The position numbers and the translations under genes were made by a program. A model generated the notes under the pieces. The model was given only the letters and a program-made list of their open reading frames with translations. It was not told the origin of the DNA and made no database searches. DNA of 64,000 bases, from the NCBI RefSeq assembly GCF_900112425.1, contig NZ_FOLP01000011.1, positions 1-64,000 of the forward strand, written 5' to 3'. This DNA is from Variovorax sp. OK212 (GTDB lineage: Bacteria > Pseudomonadota > Gammaproteobacteria > Burkholderiales > Burkholderiaceae_C). Positions 7,966 through 16,754 of this stretch are shown here, in pieces (position 1 is the first letter of the stretch; each line of letters begins with the position of its first letter).

Positions 7966-8832
7966 ATGAATCTGCAGAACGTCATCGCGCGCCGCTTCGC
8001 GCCCGCGGTACAAAGCTACGACTGGCGCGATTCGGCGCTGTATGCGCTCGGCTTGGGCATGGGCTCCGACCCGCTCGACGAAGACGAGCTTCTTCACGTC
8101 TACGAGGGCCGCGGGCAGCGCGCCGTGCCCAGCCAGTGCATGGTGCTGGGCTGGCCTGTGTTCTGGCATGCGGACCCGGCCACGGGCATCGACTGGGTGA
8201 AGATCCTGCACGGCGAGATGCGCTTCGAGCTGCACCGCCCGCTGCCGCACGAAGGCGCCGTGCGCGCCAGCTACGGCATTCGCGCGGTGCAGGACAAGGG
8301 CGTTGGCCGCGGCGCGCTGATTCATTTCGACACCGAGATCACCGATGCAAACACCGGCGAGGCATTGGCCAGCCTGCGTTCCGTCGAGTTCCTGCGCGGC
8401 GACGGTGGTTGCGGCAGCCACGGCACAGCGCCATCGGGCACGCGCGCCTTGCCTGAAGGCGCCGTGCCCAGCGCGCGCATCGACTACCGGACCGCACCCC
8501 AGGCGGCGTTGCTCTACCGCCTGGCGAGCCGCGACTACATGCCGATCCACGCCGACCCCGAGGTGGCGCGCCGCGCGGGCTTCGAGCGGCCGATTTCCCA
8601 CGGGCTGAACACCATGGGCCTGGCCTGCCGCGCGCTGCTCAAGCACTGCAGCCCGCGCCGCCCGGAGCGCCTGCACTCGATGGCGGTGCGCTTCGCCCAG
8701 CCGGCGTACCCGGGCGAGACCATCCGCGTCGAACTCTTCGAAGAGGGCGACACCGTGCGTTTTCGCGCGCTGGCCGTCGAGCGCGGCGTGACCGTGCTCG
8801 ACCGCGGCGAATGCCGCTTCATCGACCGCTGA
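7966..8832 (+). CDS. MaoC-like (hydratase 2 fold) enoyl-CoA hydratase
   Basis: 288 residues, a double hot-dog protein. The C-terminal half carries the hydratase-2 block LYRLASRDYMPIHADPEVA followed by ARRAGFERPISHGLNTMG; the catalytic Asp and His of the D-x-N-P-x-H motif are kept but the Asn is Met. The N-terminal half is the degenerate hot-dog usual in this type. It probably hydrates a 2-enoyl-CoA (R-specific) or dehydrates the reverse way. It starts the rightward run that continues into the ABC transporter 15 bases downstream, so its substrate is probably derived from the imported compound. The preceding gap 7819-7965 is AT-rich and probably holds the promoter; I could not fix clear -35/-10 boxes. 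Confidence 0.85.
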   Translation: MNLQNVIARRFAPAVQSYDWRDSALYALGLGMGSDPLDEDELLHVYEGRGQRAVPSQCMVLGWPVFWHADPATGIDWVKILHGEMRFELHRPLPHEGAVRASYGIRAVQDKGVGRGALIHFDTEITDANTGEALASLRSVEFLRGDGGCGSHGTAPSGTRALPEGAVPSARIDYRTAPQAALLYRLASRDYMPIHADPEVARRAGFERPISHGLNTMGLACRALLKHCSPRRPERLHSMAVRFAQPAYPGETIRVELFEEGDTVRFRALAVERGVTVLDRGECRFIDR

Positions 8833-8847
8833 CCCGGAGCCGACCCC

Positions 8848-9720
8848 ATGGACTTTTCACAGGCACTCAACATCGCGCAGCTGGCCAACGCCCTGGCGCT
8901 GGCCTCGCTGCTCACCATCCTGGCGAGCGGGCTGGCGCTGATCTTCGGGCTGCGCGACGTGATGAACTTCGGCCACGGCGCGCTGTTCATGCTGGGCGCG
9001 TACCTGGGCTACACCTTCTCGGGGCTCTTCAACTTCTGGGCGGCGCTGGTCATCGTGCCGCTGCTGCTGGCGCTGCTGGGCGTGCTGTTCGAGTACGCGG
9101 CCATTCGCCCGTTGCAGCGCCGCTCGCACATGGACGTGGCGCTCGTCACCTTCGGGCTGGCGTTGATCCTGAGCCAGGTCGTCATCAAGGTCTGGGGCAC
9201 GGCGCCGCTGTCGGTGTCGGCACCGCCTTCGCTGGCGGGTTCGCTCGACCTGTTCGGCCATGCCTATCCGGCGTACCGCATCTTCCTGATTGCGATGGGC
9301 TTCGGCACCTGCGTGCTGCTGGCGGCGTGGCTCAAGTGGACGCGCTCCGGCATGCATGTGCGCGCCGTGAGCCAGCAGCCGATGGTGGCGCGCATGATGG
9401 GCGTGAACACCGACCGGCTGAGCCTGCTGGTGGTGTGCCTGGGCACCGGGTTCGCCGGGCTGGCCGGTGTGCTGGCGGGGCCCTACCTGTCGGTGGACCC
9501 GGCGATGGGCTCGTCCATTCTCATCAGCTGCCTGATCGTGGTGGTGATCGGCGGGCTGGGCAGCATCGGCGGGGCGATTGCCGCGGCGGTGGTGTTCGGG
9601 CTGATCCAGGTGATCGGCGCGCTGATCTCGCCCACGCTGGCGGTGATGGCGCCTTACCTGTTGCTGTTCATCGTGCTGCTGTGGCGGCCGCAGGGCCTGG
9701 GCCGCGGGAGGGTCGCATGA
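8848..9720 (+). CDS. LivH-type ABC transporter permease
   Basis: 290 residues, mostly hydrophobic, eight or so membrane segments. It is the first inner-membrane permease of a branched-chain-amino-acid-type (HAAT) importer; this family also imports aromatic and aliphatic acids. Family marks are GLRDVMNFGHGALFMLGAYL near residues 32-51 and the cytoplasmic loop KWTRSGMHVRAVSQQPMVAR that contacts the ATPase, followed by VVIGGLGSIGGAI. It overlaps the next permease gene by ATGA at 9717-9720. Five genes in order H, M, G, F and binding protein make a complete system between a MaoC hydratase and an acyl-CoA synthetase. Confidence 0.93.
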   Translation: MDFSQALNIAQLANALALASLLTILASGLALIFGLRDVMNFGHGALFMLGAYLGYTFSGLFNFWAALVIVPLLLALLGVLFEYAAIRPLQRRSHMDVALVTFGLALILSQVVIKVWGTAPLSVSAPPSLAGSLDLFGHAYPAYRIFLIAMGFGTCVLLAAWLKWTRSGMHVRAVSQQPMVARMMGVNTDRLSLLVVCLGTGFAGLAGVLAGPYLSVDPAMGSSILISCLIVVVIGGLGSIGGAIAAAVVFGLIQVIGALISPTLAVMAPYLLLFIVLLWRPQGLGRGRVA

Positions 9721-10814
9721 TGGCAGCGGTACCTGTTTCGCCCGCGGTAGCGCCGCGTGTATCCGGTGTTTCGCAAATGGCAGGCGCTGCATCGGCTGGA
9801 AGCACGAAGGGCGCCGGGCTGCTGAAGCCCGGCCTGGTGGTGGCGGTGCTCATCGTGCTCGGGCTGTTCGTGCCGAGCGTGCTCAAGAGCACCTTCTATC
9901 TCGGGCTGCTGGTCAACGCGATCACGCTCGGCATCGCGGCCCTGGCCATCGGCTTCCTGGCGCACCAGAGCGGGCTGATGATGTTCGGCGCGGCCGCCTT
10001 CACGGGCAGCGCGACCTACCTCTTCGCCATTGCCGTGACCCGCTTCGGCTGGAACGCCATGACGGCGGCCGTGTTCACGCTGGTGGCCGCGACGCTGCTG
10101 TCCGCGCTCATCGGCATGCTGGTGGTGCGGGCCCGGCCATTGCCGTTCGCGATGCTCACGCTGGCGCTCGCGCAGATGCTGCGCTCGATGGTGATGATCA
10201 CCGACTTCCGCCCCATCACCGGTGGCGACGACGGGCTGGCGCTGAATTTCAGCGGGACCTTCTTCGGCCTCACGCAGGCACAGCTCTCCAAGCCCGAGGG
10301 CTTCTGGCCGGTGGCCTGGCTCGCGCTCTGCGGCGTGATGCTGCTGGCCTGGGCGGTAGGCCGCTCGCGCACCGGCAGCGTGTTGCGCGCGATTCGCGCG
10401 AACGAGGAGCGCATGCGTTTCTCGGGTTTCAACACCTACCTGCCGCGCGTGCTGGCGTTCACGCTGTCGGGCTTCATCGCGGCCGTCTCGGGCCTGTTGA
10501 CGGGGCTGTACACGGCCTTCGCATCGCCCGAGCTGCTGGACTTCGCGACGGGTGGCAACGGGCTGGTGTCAACGCTGATCGGCGGCGTCAGCACCGTGGC
10601 CGGGCCGGTGCTGGGCGCGCTGCTCTATGTGATCGGGCAGGACCAGTTCGGCGCGACCGGGCACCTCGAGTTGCTGACGGGCCTGGGCGTGGTGCTGGTG
10701 ATCGTGGCGTTCCCGGAGGGGATCATGGGTTTCATCCGCAACGCCATGGCGCGGCTGTTCAAGCGCGGCGCCGCGGCGGGTGCCAACGAAGGGAGCGGCC
10801 ATGCTGCGCGTTGA
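9717..10814 (+). CDS. LivM-type ABC transporter permease
   Basis: 365 residues with about ten membrane segments and a roughly 40-residue soluble N-terminal extension rich in Ala, Val and Ser. It is the second permease of the importer. The LivM block MFGAAAFTGSATYLFAI corresponds to the GHAAFFGIGAY region of the family but lacks the usual His, a small deviation; RPITGGDDGLALNFSG and the ATPase-contact loop VLRAIRANEERMRFSGFNTY are typical. ATG at 9717 overlaps the livH-type stop. Its 3' end overlaps the downstream ATPase start by 14 bases. Confidence 0.92.
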   Translation: MMAAVPVSPAVAPRVSGVSQMAGAASAGSTKGAGLLKPGLVVAVLIVLGLFVPSVLKSTFYLGLLVNAITLGIAALAIGFLAHQSGLMMFGAAAFTGSATYLFAIAVTRFGWNAMTAAVFTLVAATLLSALIGMLVVRARPLPFAMLTLALAQMLRSMVMITDFRPITGGDDGLALNFSGTFFGLTQAQLSKPEGFWPVAWLALCGVMLLAWAVGRSRTGSVLRAIRANEERMRFSGFNTYLPRVLAFTLSGFIAAVSGLLTGLYTAFASPELLDFATGGNGLVSTLIGGVSTVAGPVLGALLYVIGQDQFGATGHLELLTGLGVVLVIVAFPEGIMGFIRNAMARLFKRGAAAGANEGSGHAAR

Positions 10815-11499
10815 AGACCTGAGCGTGTCCTACGGCAGCGTGAAGGCGCTGGAGGGCGTGAACCTCGAAGTGGCGCAGCGCGGCGTGCTGCACGGCGTGA
10901 TCGGGCCGAACGGGGCGGGCAAGTCCACGCTGATGGACGCCATCACCGGCCGGCGCAAGCCGACACGTGGGCGTGTGTTTGTCGACGGGCAGGACATCAC
11001 GAACCGCTCGGTGGCGCAGCGCCGCCGCCTGGGCATGTCGCGCTCGTTCCAGCGCACCAGCATCTTCCCGGGCGTGCGCGTGGGCGAGCAGCTGGAGCTG
11101 GTCGCCTCGCAGCTCGGCGAACCCGACCTGGCGGGCATCGTCGACACGCTGGCGCTGGGCCCGGTGTACGACGAGATCGCCGACAGCATTGCCTACGGCG
11201 ACCAGCGCCGCGTGGACATCGCGCTGGCGCTGGTCGGCCAGCCCACGCTGATGCTGCTCGACGAACCGGCCGCGGGCCTGTCGACCAGCGAGACCGTCAC
11301 GCTGTTCCAGCATCTGGCCACCGTGGTGCGCCAGCGCAACGTGACCGCGCTGGTGGTGGAGCACGACGTGGACGCCGTCTTCCGTTTCTGCGACACCATC
11401 ACCGCGCTCGACCTCGGGCGCCTGCTGGCCAACGGCTCGCCCGCGCAGGTGCGCAGCGACCCGAAGGTGATTGCCGCCTACCTGGGGACCGCCGCATGA
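10801..11499 (+). CDS. LivG-type ABC transporter ATP-binding protein
   Basis: 232 residues. The Walker A is GPNGAGKS near residues 34-41, and Walker B is LMLLDEPAAGL with the following H-loop in LVVEHDVDAVF. The signature segment is shortened to SIAYGDQRRVDIALAL, in which the LSGGQ-like core reads AYGDQ, as in LivG subfamilies. The start chosen is the ATG at 10801 (GGGAG at about 10791) rather than the in-frame ATG at 10780, because family similarity begins with MLRVEDLSVSYGSVKALEGV. It overlaps the permease gene by 14 bases and the next ATPase by ATGA. Confidence 0.92.
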   Translation: MLRVEDLSVSYGSVKALEGVNLEVAQRGVLHGVIGPNGAGKSTLMDAITGRRKPTRGRVFVDGQDITNRSVAQRRRLGMSRSFQRTSIFPGVRVGEQLELVASQLGEPDLAGIVDTLALGPVYDEIADSIAYGDQRRVDIALALVGQPTLMLLDEPAAGLSTSETVTLFQHLATVVRQRNVTALVVEHDVDAVFRFCDTITALDLGRLLANGSPAQVRSDPKVIAAYLGTAA

Positions 11500-12191
11500 G
11501 CTTCATCGACGTCAAGGGACTGCGTGCCGGCTACGGCAAGTCGGTGGTGCTGCGCAATGTCGACCTGCAGGTCGAAGAGGGCGAGGCGGTGGCCGTGGTC
11601 GGCAAGAACGGCGCGGGCAAGTCGACGCTGCTGCTGTCCTTCTTCGGCGGCACCACGGTGAGCGGCGGCAGCATCGAGGTGGGCGGCGTCGCGCTGCAGA
11701 AGCTGCCGGCCTACCGTGCGGCCATGCAGGGCGTCACGCTCTCGCCGCAGGGCCGGATGATCCTGGCGCACCTCACGGTCGGCGAGAACCTGCGCCTGGG
11801 CATGGCCTGCGGCCGCAAGGGGCACTGGACCATGGACACCGTCTACAAGCTCTTTCCCGTGCTGCACGAGCGGCGAGACCGCATGGGCAACGAGCTCAGC
11901 GGCGGGCAGCAGCAGATGCTGGCGGTGGGCCGGGCGCTGCTCGGCAACCCGCGCGTGCTGCTGCTCGACGAACCTTCTGAAGGGCTCTCGCCCGTGCTGG
12001 TGGACGGCCTGGCGGACGTGTTCAACAAGATCCGCGCGGCCGGCACCGGCGTGCTGATGGTCGAGCAGCACCTGAACCTGGTGCGCCGCGTGAGCCAGCG
12101 CTTCGTGGTGATGGCCAAGGGCGAAATCATCGACCGCGGCCGCACCGCCGACATCGACACCGAGCAGCACCGTGCTGCCCTGGCCTTTTGA
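11496..12191 (+). CDS. LivF-type ABC transporter ATP-binding protein
   Basis: 231 residues, the second ATPase of the importer. Walker A is GKNGAGKS at about residues 36-43, signature LSGGQQQMLAVGRALL, Walker B VLLLDEPSEGLSP, and H-loop in LMVEQHLNLV; the DEPSEGLSP and VEQ wording is typical of LivF rather than LivG. It starts within the stop of the upstream ATPase (ATGA at 11496-11499), and the binding-protein gene starts 20 bases after its stop. Confidence 0.92.
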   Translation: MSFIDVKGLRAGYGKSVVLRNVDLQVEEGEAVAVVGKNGAGKSTLLLSFFGGTTVSGGSIEVGGVALQKLPAYRAAMQGVTLSPQGRMILAHLTVGENLRLGMACGRKGHWTMDTVYKLFPVLHERRDRMGNELSGGQQQMLAVGRALLGNPRVLLLDEPSEGLSPVLVDGLADVFNKIRAAGTGVLMVEQHLNLVRRVSQRFVVMAKGEIIDRGRTADIDTEQHRAALAF

Positions 12192-12210
12192 ACCGAGACA
12201 AGGAACGCAG

Positions 12211-13392
12211 ATGATCAAGAAGTTGCTGGCGGCCGTGGCCGCCGCCCTGGTGCTGCAGGGCGGCGCGATGGCGCAGAACACCATCAAGCTCGGCGTGGTG
12301 AACATCGACACCGGACCCTTCGCGGTGAGCGGTGCGTACGTGAACGACGGCGCGGCCTTCGCGGTGGAGCAGCTCAACGCGCAGGGCGGGGCGCTGGGCC
12401 GCAAGTACGAGCTGGTCACGCAGAACCATGCGGGCACGCCGGCCTCGGCCATCGCGGCGGCAACGCGGCTGGTGGAGCAGCAGGGCGTGTCGTTCTTCAC
12501 CGGCCTCAACCCCTCGGGCACTTCGCTGGCCATCGCGTCGAAGATGCCGGGGCTGAACGCCCTGTTCATCGACGCCACGGCCGCCTCCGACGACCTGACG
12601 GGCAAGAACTGCGGCGCCAACTACTTTCGCGTGGGCATCACCGACGGCATGATGGTCAACAGCTTCCGCGAGCAGACCAAGGCCAGCGGCATCAAGAACT
12701 GGGACCTGCTGATGGCCGACATCGCGGTGGGCCACGACACCGCGAAGCGCTTCACCGCCGCCATGCAGGAAAGCGGCGGCAAGGTCAACAAGACGCTGTT
12801 CGCGCCCATCACCGCATCGGACCTCGGCAGCTACATTGCGCAGCTGCTCGACAAGCCGGCCGAAGGCCTGCTGATGTACTACCCCTCGTCGGGCGGCATC
12901 GCGCTGGTGAAGCAGCAGCAGGCGTTCAAGCTGTTCGAGAAGTACAAGACCGTGCTGTCGGCCTCGATGGTCAACGAGATACTGATCGGCGCGCACGGCG
13001 ATGCGAGCGTGGGCCTGTGGTCGGCGCAGAGCTACTTCTGGACCATGCCGGGGGAGCGCAACGCCGCGTTCGTGAAGGCCTTCGAGGTGCGCTACAAGCG
13101 CAAGCCGACCTACATCGACGCGGACGCGTACATGTCCTTCGAGTTGGTGCACCAGGCGATCCTGAAGGCCAAGTCGGCGGACGTGGCGGCGGTGCGCACG
13201 GCGCTGTCGGGGTTGAAGACCACGACGGTGGTGGGCGATGTCGAGATGCGCGCGGCGGACCACCAGCTGCTGCGCCCGCTGGTGGTCGTGCAGGCTGCGA
13301 AGGCCGGTGAAGGCAAGGGCGAGATCGTGATGAAGTCGATCGAGCCGACGGCGCAGGTTGCGCCGCCGGTGAATGCCGAATGCAAGATGTAG
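12211..13392 (+). CDS. Periplasmic ligand-binding protein of a LivK-type ABC transporter
   Basis: 393 residues with a signal peptide (MIKKLLAAVAAALVLQGGAM, cleaved after AMA). It captures the ligand for the permease/ATPase set just upstream. Family features are IKLGVVNIDTGPFAVSG, VEQLNAQGGALGRKYELVTQ and the FFTGLNPSGTSLAIA and FRVGITDGMMVNS segments of the type I periplasmic fold. Unlike leucine-binding proteins, ligand residues are not obviously amino-acid specific; close relatives are usually called ABC transporter substrate-binding protein for aromatic or aliphatic acids. GGAACG precedes the ATG at 12211. Its last 13 bases overlap the start of the acyl-CoA synthetase gene. Confidence 0.91.
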   Translation: MIKKLLAAVAAALVLQGGAMAQNTIKLGVVNIDTGPFAVSGAYVNDGAAFAVEQLNAQGGALGRKYELVTQNHAGTPASAIAAATRLVEQQGVSFFTGLNPSGTSLAIASKMPGLNALFIDATAASDDLTGKNCGANYFRVGITDGMMVNSFREQTKASGIKNWDLLMADIAVGHDTAKRFTAAMQESGGKVNKTLFAPITASDLGSYIAQLLDKPAEGLLMYYPSSGGIALVKQQQAFKLFEKYKTVLSASMVNEILIGAHGDASVGLWSAQSYFWTMPGERNAAFVKAFEVRYKRKPTYIDADAYMSFELVHQAILKAKSADVAAVRTALSGLKTTTVVGDVEMRAADHQLLRPLVVVQAAKAGEGKGEIVMKSIEPTAQVAPPVNAECKM

Positions 13393-14963
13393 GAAGCGCG
13401 ACGCGGCCCGCCACGCAGATCGAGGAACTGCTGTCGCAGGACTTCGGCACGGTCGCGCAGCTGATCCACGCGCACGCGCTGCGCGAGCCGGCGCACACCG
13501 CGCTCTTCCTCGAAGGCGAGGGCCTCGGTTACGCGGCGCTCGACGCGTGGATGGACCGCGTGGCCGCCGCCCTGCAGCGCGACGGCCTCCGGCCAGGCGA
13601 CGTGGTGGCCATCAGCGCGACGACGTCGCTGGCCTACGCCGCGGTGTTCCTCGGGAGCGTGCGCGCCGGCGTGGTGGTGGCGCCTCTTGCGCCAGATGCC
13701 ACGCCCGAAGGGCTGGCCGCGATGGTGGCCGATTCGGGCGCCAGGCTGTTCTTCCTGGACCATGCGGTCGCGCAGTCGATGGGCGATGTGGCGGCCAGCG
13801 TGTCCGCGCGCCTCGTCGCGCTGGACGACGCCGACCACGCCACGGCGCTTTCCGCCTGGCTGGCGCCTGCCGGAGCGACGCCCGAAGCGGTGACGCTGCA
13901 CCCCGAGGCGCCCTTCAACATCATCTATTCCTCGGGCACCACCGGCACGCCGAAGGGCATCGTGATGCCGCATGCCTTCCGCTGGGCGCAGGTGAAGCTG
14001 TTCACCTCGCTGGGCTACGGGCCGGACGCGGTCACGCTGGTGTCGATTCCGCTGTACTCGAACATGACGCTGTCGAGCTTCCTGCCGGCGCTGTCGCTGG
14101 GCGCCAAGGTGGTGCTGATGCGCAAGTTCGACGCGGCCGGCTACCTCGCGCTGGCGCAGGCGCATCGGGTGACGCACAGCATGATGGTGCCGGTGCAGTT
14201 CCAGCGGATCATGGCGCGGCCGGATTTCGGTGCGTACGACCTGTCGTCGTTCCGCATGAAGTCCTGCGGCAGCGCGCCGTTTCCGGCGGCGCTCAAGGCC
14301 GACGTGCTGGCGCGCTGGCCGGGCGGCCTCACCGAGTACTACGGCATGACCGAGGGCGGTGGCGTGTGCGCGCTGCCCGCGCACGACAGGCCCGACAAGC
14401 TGCACACCGTGGGCCAACCCGCGCCGGGCCACGACATGCGCGTGATCGACGAAGAGGGGCGGGAGCTGCCGCGCGGGGAGATCGGCGAGATCGTCGGGCG
14501 CTCCGGCACCATGATGGTCGGCTACCACAACCTGCCGGCCAAGACCGCCGAGGCGGAATGGTTCGACGGCGAGGGCCGGCGCTTCATTCGCAGCGGCGAC
14601 ACCGGCCGCTTCGACGAAGACGGCTACCTGGTGCTGCTGGACCGCAAGAAGGACATGATCATTTCGGGTGGCTTCAACGTGTACCCGGTCGATCTCGAGG
14701 CGGTATTGCGCGGCCACCCCGACGTGGCCGAGGCAGCGGTGTTCGGCATCGCCTCCGCGCAGTGGGGCGAGTCGCCGATGGCTTGCGTGGTGCTGCGCGA
14801 GCAGGCGGCGGTGACGGCCAGCGCCCTGATGGCATGGGCCAACGAACGCCTGGGCAAGGCGCAGCGGCTGGCGGACCTGCGCGTGGTCGACAGCCTGCCG
14901 CGCAGCGACATCGGCAAGGTGCTCAAGCGCCAGCTGCGCGACACCTACGCCGCGGCGCGCTGA
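13380..14963 (+). CDS. AMP-dependent acyl-CoA synthetase / ligase
   Basis: 527 residues, the size of ANL-superfamily acyl-CoA ligases, which form acyl-AMP then acyl-CoA. Clear motifs: the P-loop IIYSSGTTGTPKGIVMPH, the YYGMTEGG motif, the hinge block SGDTGRFDEDGYLVLLDRKK followed by DMIISGGFNVYPVDLE, and the catalytic lysine K513 in RSDIGKVLKRQL. It overlaps the binding-protein gene by 13 bases and precedes a CoA-transferase by 34 bases. The context suggests that the acid brought in by the upstream importer is activated here. Which acid is unknown; benzoate-type, cyclohexane carboxylate-type and fatty acid ligases share these motifs. Confidence 0.93.
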   Translation: MQDVGSATRPATQIEELLSQDFGTVAQLIHAHALREPAHTALFLEGEGLGYAALDAWMDRVAAALQRDGLRPGDVVAISATTSLAYAAVFLGSVRAGVVVAPLAPDATPEGLAAMVADSGARLFFLDHAVAQSMGDVAASVSARLVALDDADHATALSAWLAPAGATPEAVTLHPEAPFNIIYSSGTTGTPKGIVMPHAFRWAQVKLFTSLGYGPDAVTLVSIPLYSNMTLSSFLPALSLGAKVVLMRKFDAAGYLALAQAHRVTHSMMVPVQFQRIMARPDFGAYDLSSFRMKSCGSAPFPAALKADVLARWPGGLTEYYGMTEGGGVCALPAHDRPDKLHTVGQPAPGHDMRVIDEEGRELPRGEIGEIVGRSGTMMVGYHNLPAKTAEAEWFDGEGRRFIRSGDTGRFDEDGYLVLLDRKKDMIISGGFNVYPVDLEAVLRGHPDVAEAAVFGIASAQWGESPMACVVLREQAAVTASALMAWANERLGKAQRLADLRVVDSLPRSDIGKVLKRQLRDTYAAAR

Positions 14964-14997
14964 ACCTCCGTTCATCGAGACAACCGGAGCGAAACCC

Positions 14998-16167
14998 ATG
15001 GGACCCCTGCAAGGAATCAAGGTCGTGGAGATGGCCGGGCTCGCGCCCGGTCCGTTCGCCGCGATGATGCTGGCCGACATGGGCGCCGAGGTGCTGCGCA
15101 TCGAGCGGCCCGCGCAGGCCGTGCCGCCGGGGCACCCGCGCGTGGCCTTGCTGGACCGCAGCCGGCGCGCCGTGGCGCTCGACCTGAAGTCGCCTGCCGG
15201 CGCCGCCACGCTGCACCGGCTGCTGGGCGGCGCCGACGCGTTCATCGAAGGCTTTCGCCCGGGCGTGATGGAGCGGCTCGGTTTCGGCCCCGACACCTGC
15301 CTGGCCGCGAACCCGCGCCTGGTCTATGGCCGCATGACCGGCTGGGGACAGGACGGCCCGCTCGCGCAAGCGGCGGGCCACGACATCAACTACATCGCGC
15401 TCACCGGCGCGCTGCACGCGATCGGCCCCAAGGGCGGCGCGCCCGCGGTGCCGCTGAACCTGGTCGGCGACTTCGGCGGGGGCGGCATGTACCTGGCGTT
15501 CGGCATCGTCTGCGCGCTGCTGGAGGCGCGGCGCTCGGGGCAGGGGCAGGTGGTCGACGCCGCGATGGTCGACGGCGCGGCCTCGCTCATGACCTACATG
15601 CACGCCTCCCGCGCGACCGGGCAGTGGAGCGACACGCGCGGCGAGAACGTGCTCGACGGCGAGACGGCCCCCTGGTACGGCGTGTACCAAACCGCCGACG
15701 GGCTGTACGTGAGCATCGCGTCGGCGGAGCCACAGTTCTATGCCGAACTGCTTCGCCTGACCGGTCTTGCAGGCACGGCGTTGCCCGACCAGCTCGACCG
15801 CGCCAGCTGGCCCGCGTTCCGAGAGAAGCTGGCCGGCGTGTTCCGCGGCAAGACCCGCGCCGAGTGGTGTGCGTTGCTGGAAGGCAGCGATGTGTGCTTC
15901 GCGCCGGTGCTCACGTTGGACGAGGCCGTGGCGCACCCGCACAACCGCGCGCGTGGCACTTTCGTCGAGGTGGGTGGCGTGGTGCAGCCCGCGCCGGCGC
16001 CGCGCTTCAGCCGAACGGTGCCCGCCACGCCGACCTTGCCCGAGGCAGCCGCCGAAGACCCGTCGCAAGCGCTGGCAGCTTGGGGCATCGATGCGCGCGA
16101 GGTGGCCGCCTTGCGTGCCGAAGGCGCGTTCGGACCGCCCAACCCGCTCAGGGCGTCGACTCGTTGA
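14998..16167 (+). CDS. CaiB/BaiF family CoA-transferase
   Basis: 389 residues. The family N-terminus GPLQGIKVVEMAGLAPGPFA, GAEVLRIERPA, EGFRPGVMERLGFGP and MTGWGQDGPLAQAAGHDINY are of the alpha-methylacyl-CoA racemase-like branch; the HDINY segment carries the His-Asp pair seen in that branch, so racemase activity (2-methylacyl-CoA epimerisation) is a real alternative to CoA transfer. ATG at 14998 follows the synthetase gene by 34 bases, with an ACCGGAG ribosome site. Its 3' end overlaps the convergent histidine phosphatase gene by 20 bases. It is closely similar to the paralogue at 17923. Confidence 0.92.
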   Translation: MGPLQGIKVVEMAGLAPGPFAAMMLADMGAEVLRIERPAQAVPPGHPRVALLDRSRRAVALDLKSPAGAATLHRLLGGADAFIEGFRPGVMERLGFGPDTCLAANPRLVYGRMTGWGQDGPLAQAAGHDINYIALTGALHAIGPKGGAPAVPLNLVGDFGGGGMYLAFGIVCALLEARRSGQGQVVDAAMVDGAASLMTYMHASRATGQWSDTRGENVLDGETAPWYGVYQTADGLYVSIASAEPQFYAELLRLTGLAGTALPDQLDRASWPAFREKLAGVFRGKTRAEWCALLEGSDVCFAPVLTLDEAVAHPHNRARGTFVEVGGVVQPAPAPRFSRTVPATPTLPEAAAEDPSQALAAWGIDAREVAALRAEGAFGPPNPLRASTR

Positions 16168-16729
16168 GCGTGCGCACCCGCGCGTCGTCGAGCGAGGCGC
16201 CGACGACCCGCGTCACCGAGCAATGGTCGAGCGAGAAGGTGTCGGTGCCGGGCATGCGCATGGCATGCGCGACCAGCGTCTTGATCGGCATGCCGTGGGA
16301 GAACACCGCAATCGTGCTGCCCCGCGCGTCGGCCAGCAATGCGGCGAAGGTGTCGAGCACGGTCTGGCGGAAGGCGTCGGGGTCGATGCCCAGGAAGCGC
16401 GGCGGCGACGCGAGAAATTCGGCCCAGCGGTGCGGCTCCTCGCGGCGGATGGTGTCCGGCGAGCGATAGCGGCTGGTGTGGCGGTCGCACTCCGCGAGGC
16501 CGTCGATGACTTCGATTTCCAGCCCCAGCAGGCGCGCCAGCGGTGCCGCGGTGTCCAGCGCGCGCTGCTGCGGGCTGCACACGATGCGGTCGATCGGCTC
16601 GAACGCCAGGCGGCGCAGGGCCAGCGTGCGGGCCTGCGCGTGGCCCTTGGCATGCAGCGGCGGATCGCCGGGCTGCAGCGCGTGGCCTTCGTCGGGCAGG
16701 CCGTGCCTGACGAGAAGAAGCTGTTTCAT
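16148..16729 (-). CDS. Histidine phosphatase family protein (phosphoglycerate mutase-like)
   Basis: 193 residues from the ATG at 16729. The catalytic RHG motif is at residues 8-10 (MKQLLLVRHGLP), the second His lies in FSHGMPIKTLVAH, and the SPQQRALDTAAPLARLLGLE helix follows. Single-domain proteins like this dephosphorylate small molecules or proteins; the substrate is not evident. It lies 25 bases downstream of the oxidoreductase gene on the same strand, so the two probably share a transcript. An upstream in-frame extension to 16837 exists, but it has a Ser/Arg-rich composition unlike a protein and overlaps the neighbouring gene. Confidence 0.88.
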   Translation of the reverse strand: MKQLLLVRHGLPDEGHALQPGDPPLHAKGHAQARTLALRRLAFEPIDRIVCSPQQRALDTAAPLARLLGLEIEVIDGLAECDRHTSRYRSPDTIRREEPHRWAEFLASPPRFLGIDPDAFRQTVLDTFAALLADARGSTIAVFSHGMPIKTLVAHAMRMPGTDTFSLDHCSVTRVVGASLDDARVRTLNESTP

Positions 16730-16754
16730 GCGTGTGTCGTGAACCGGCCCGCGC

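Noticed and set aside
11478..12620. A 380-codon minus-strand frame opposite the LivF-type ATPase and binding protein, part of which looks protein-like
   Set aside because: It spans two genes on the opposite strand with full motif sets and has no domain or ribosome site of its own.
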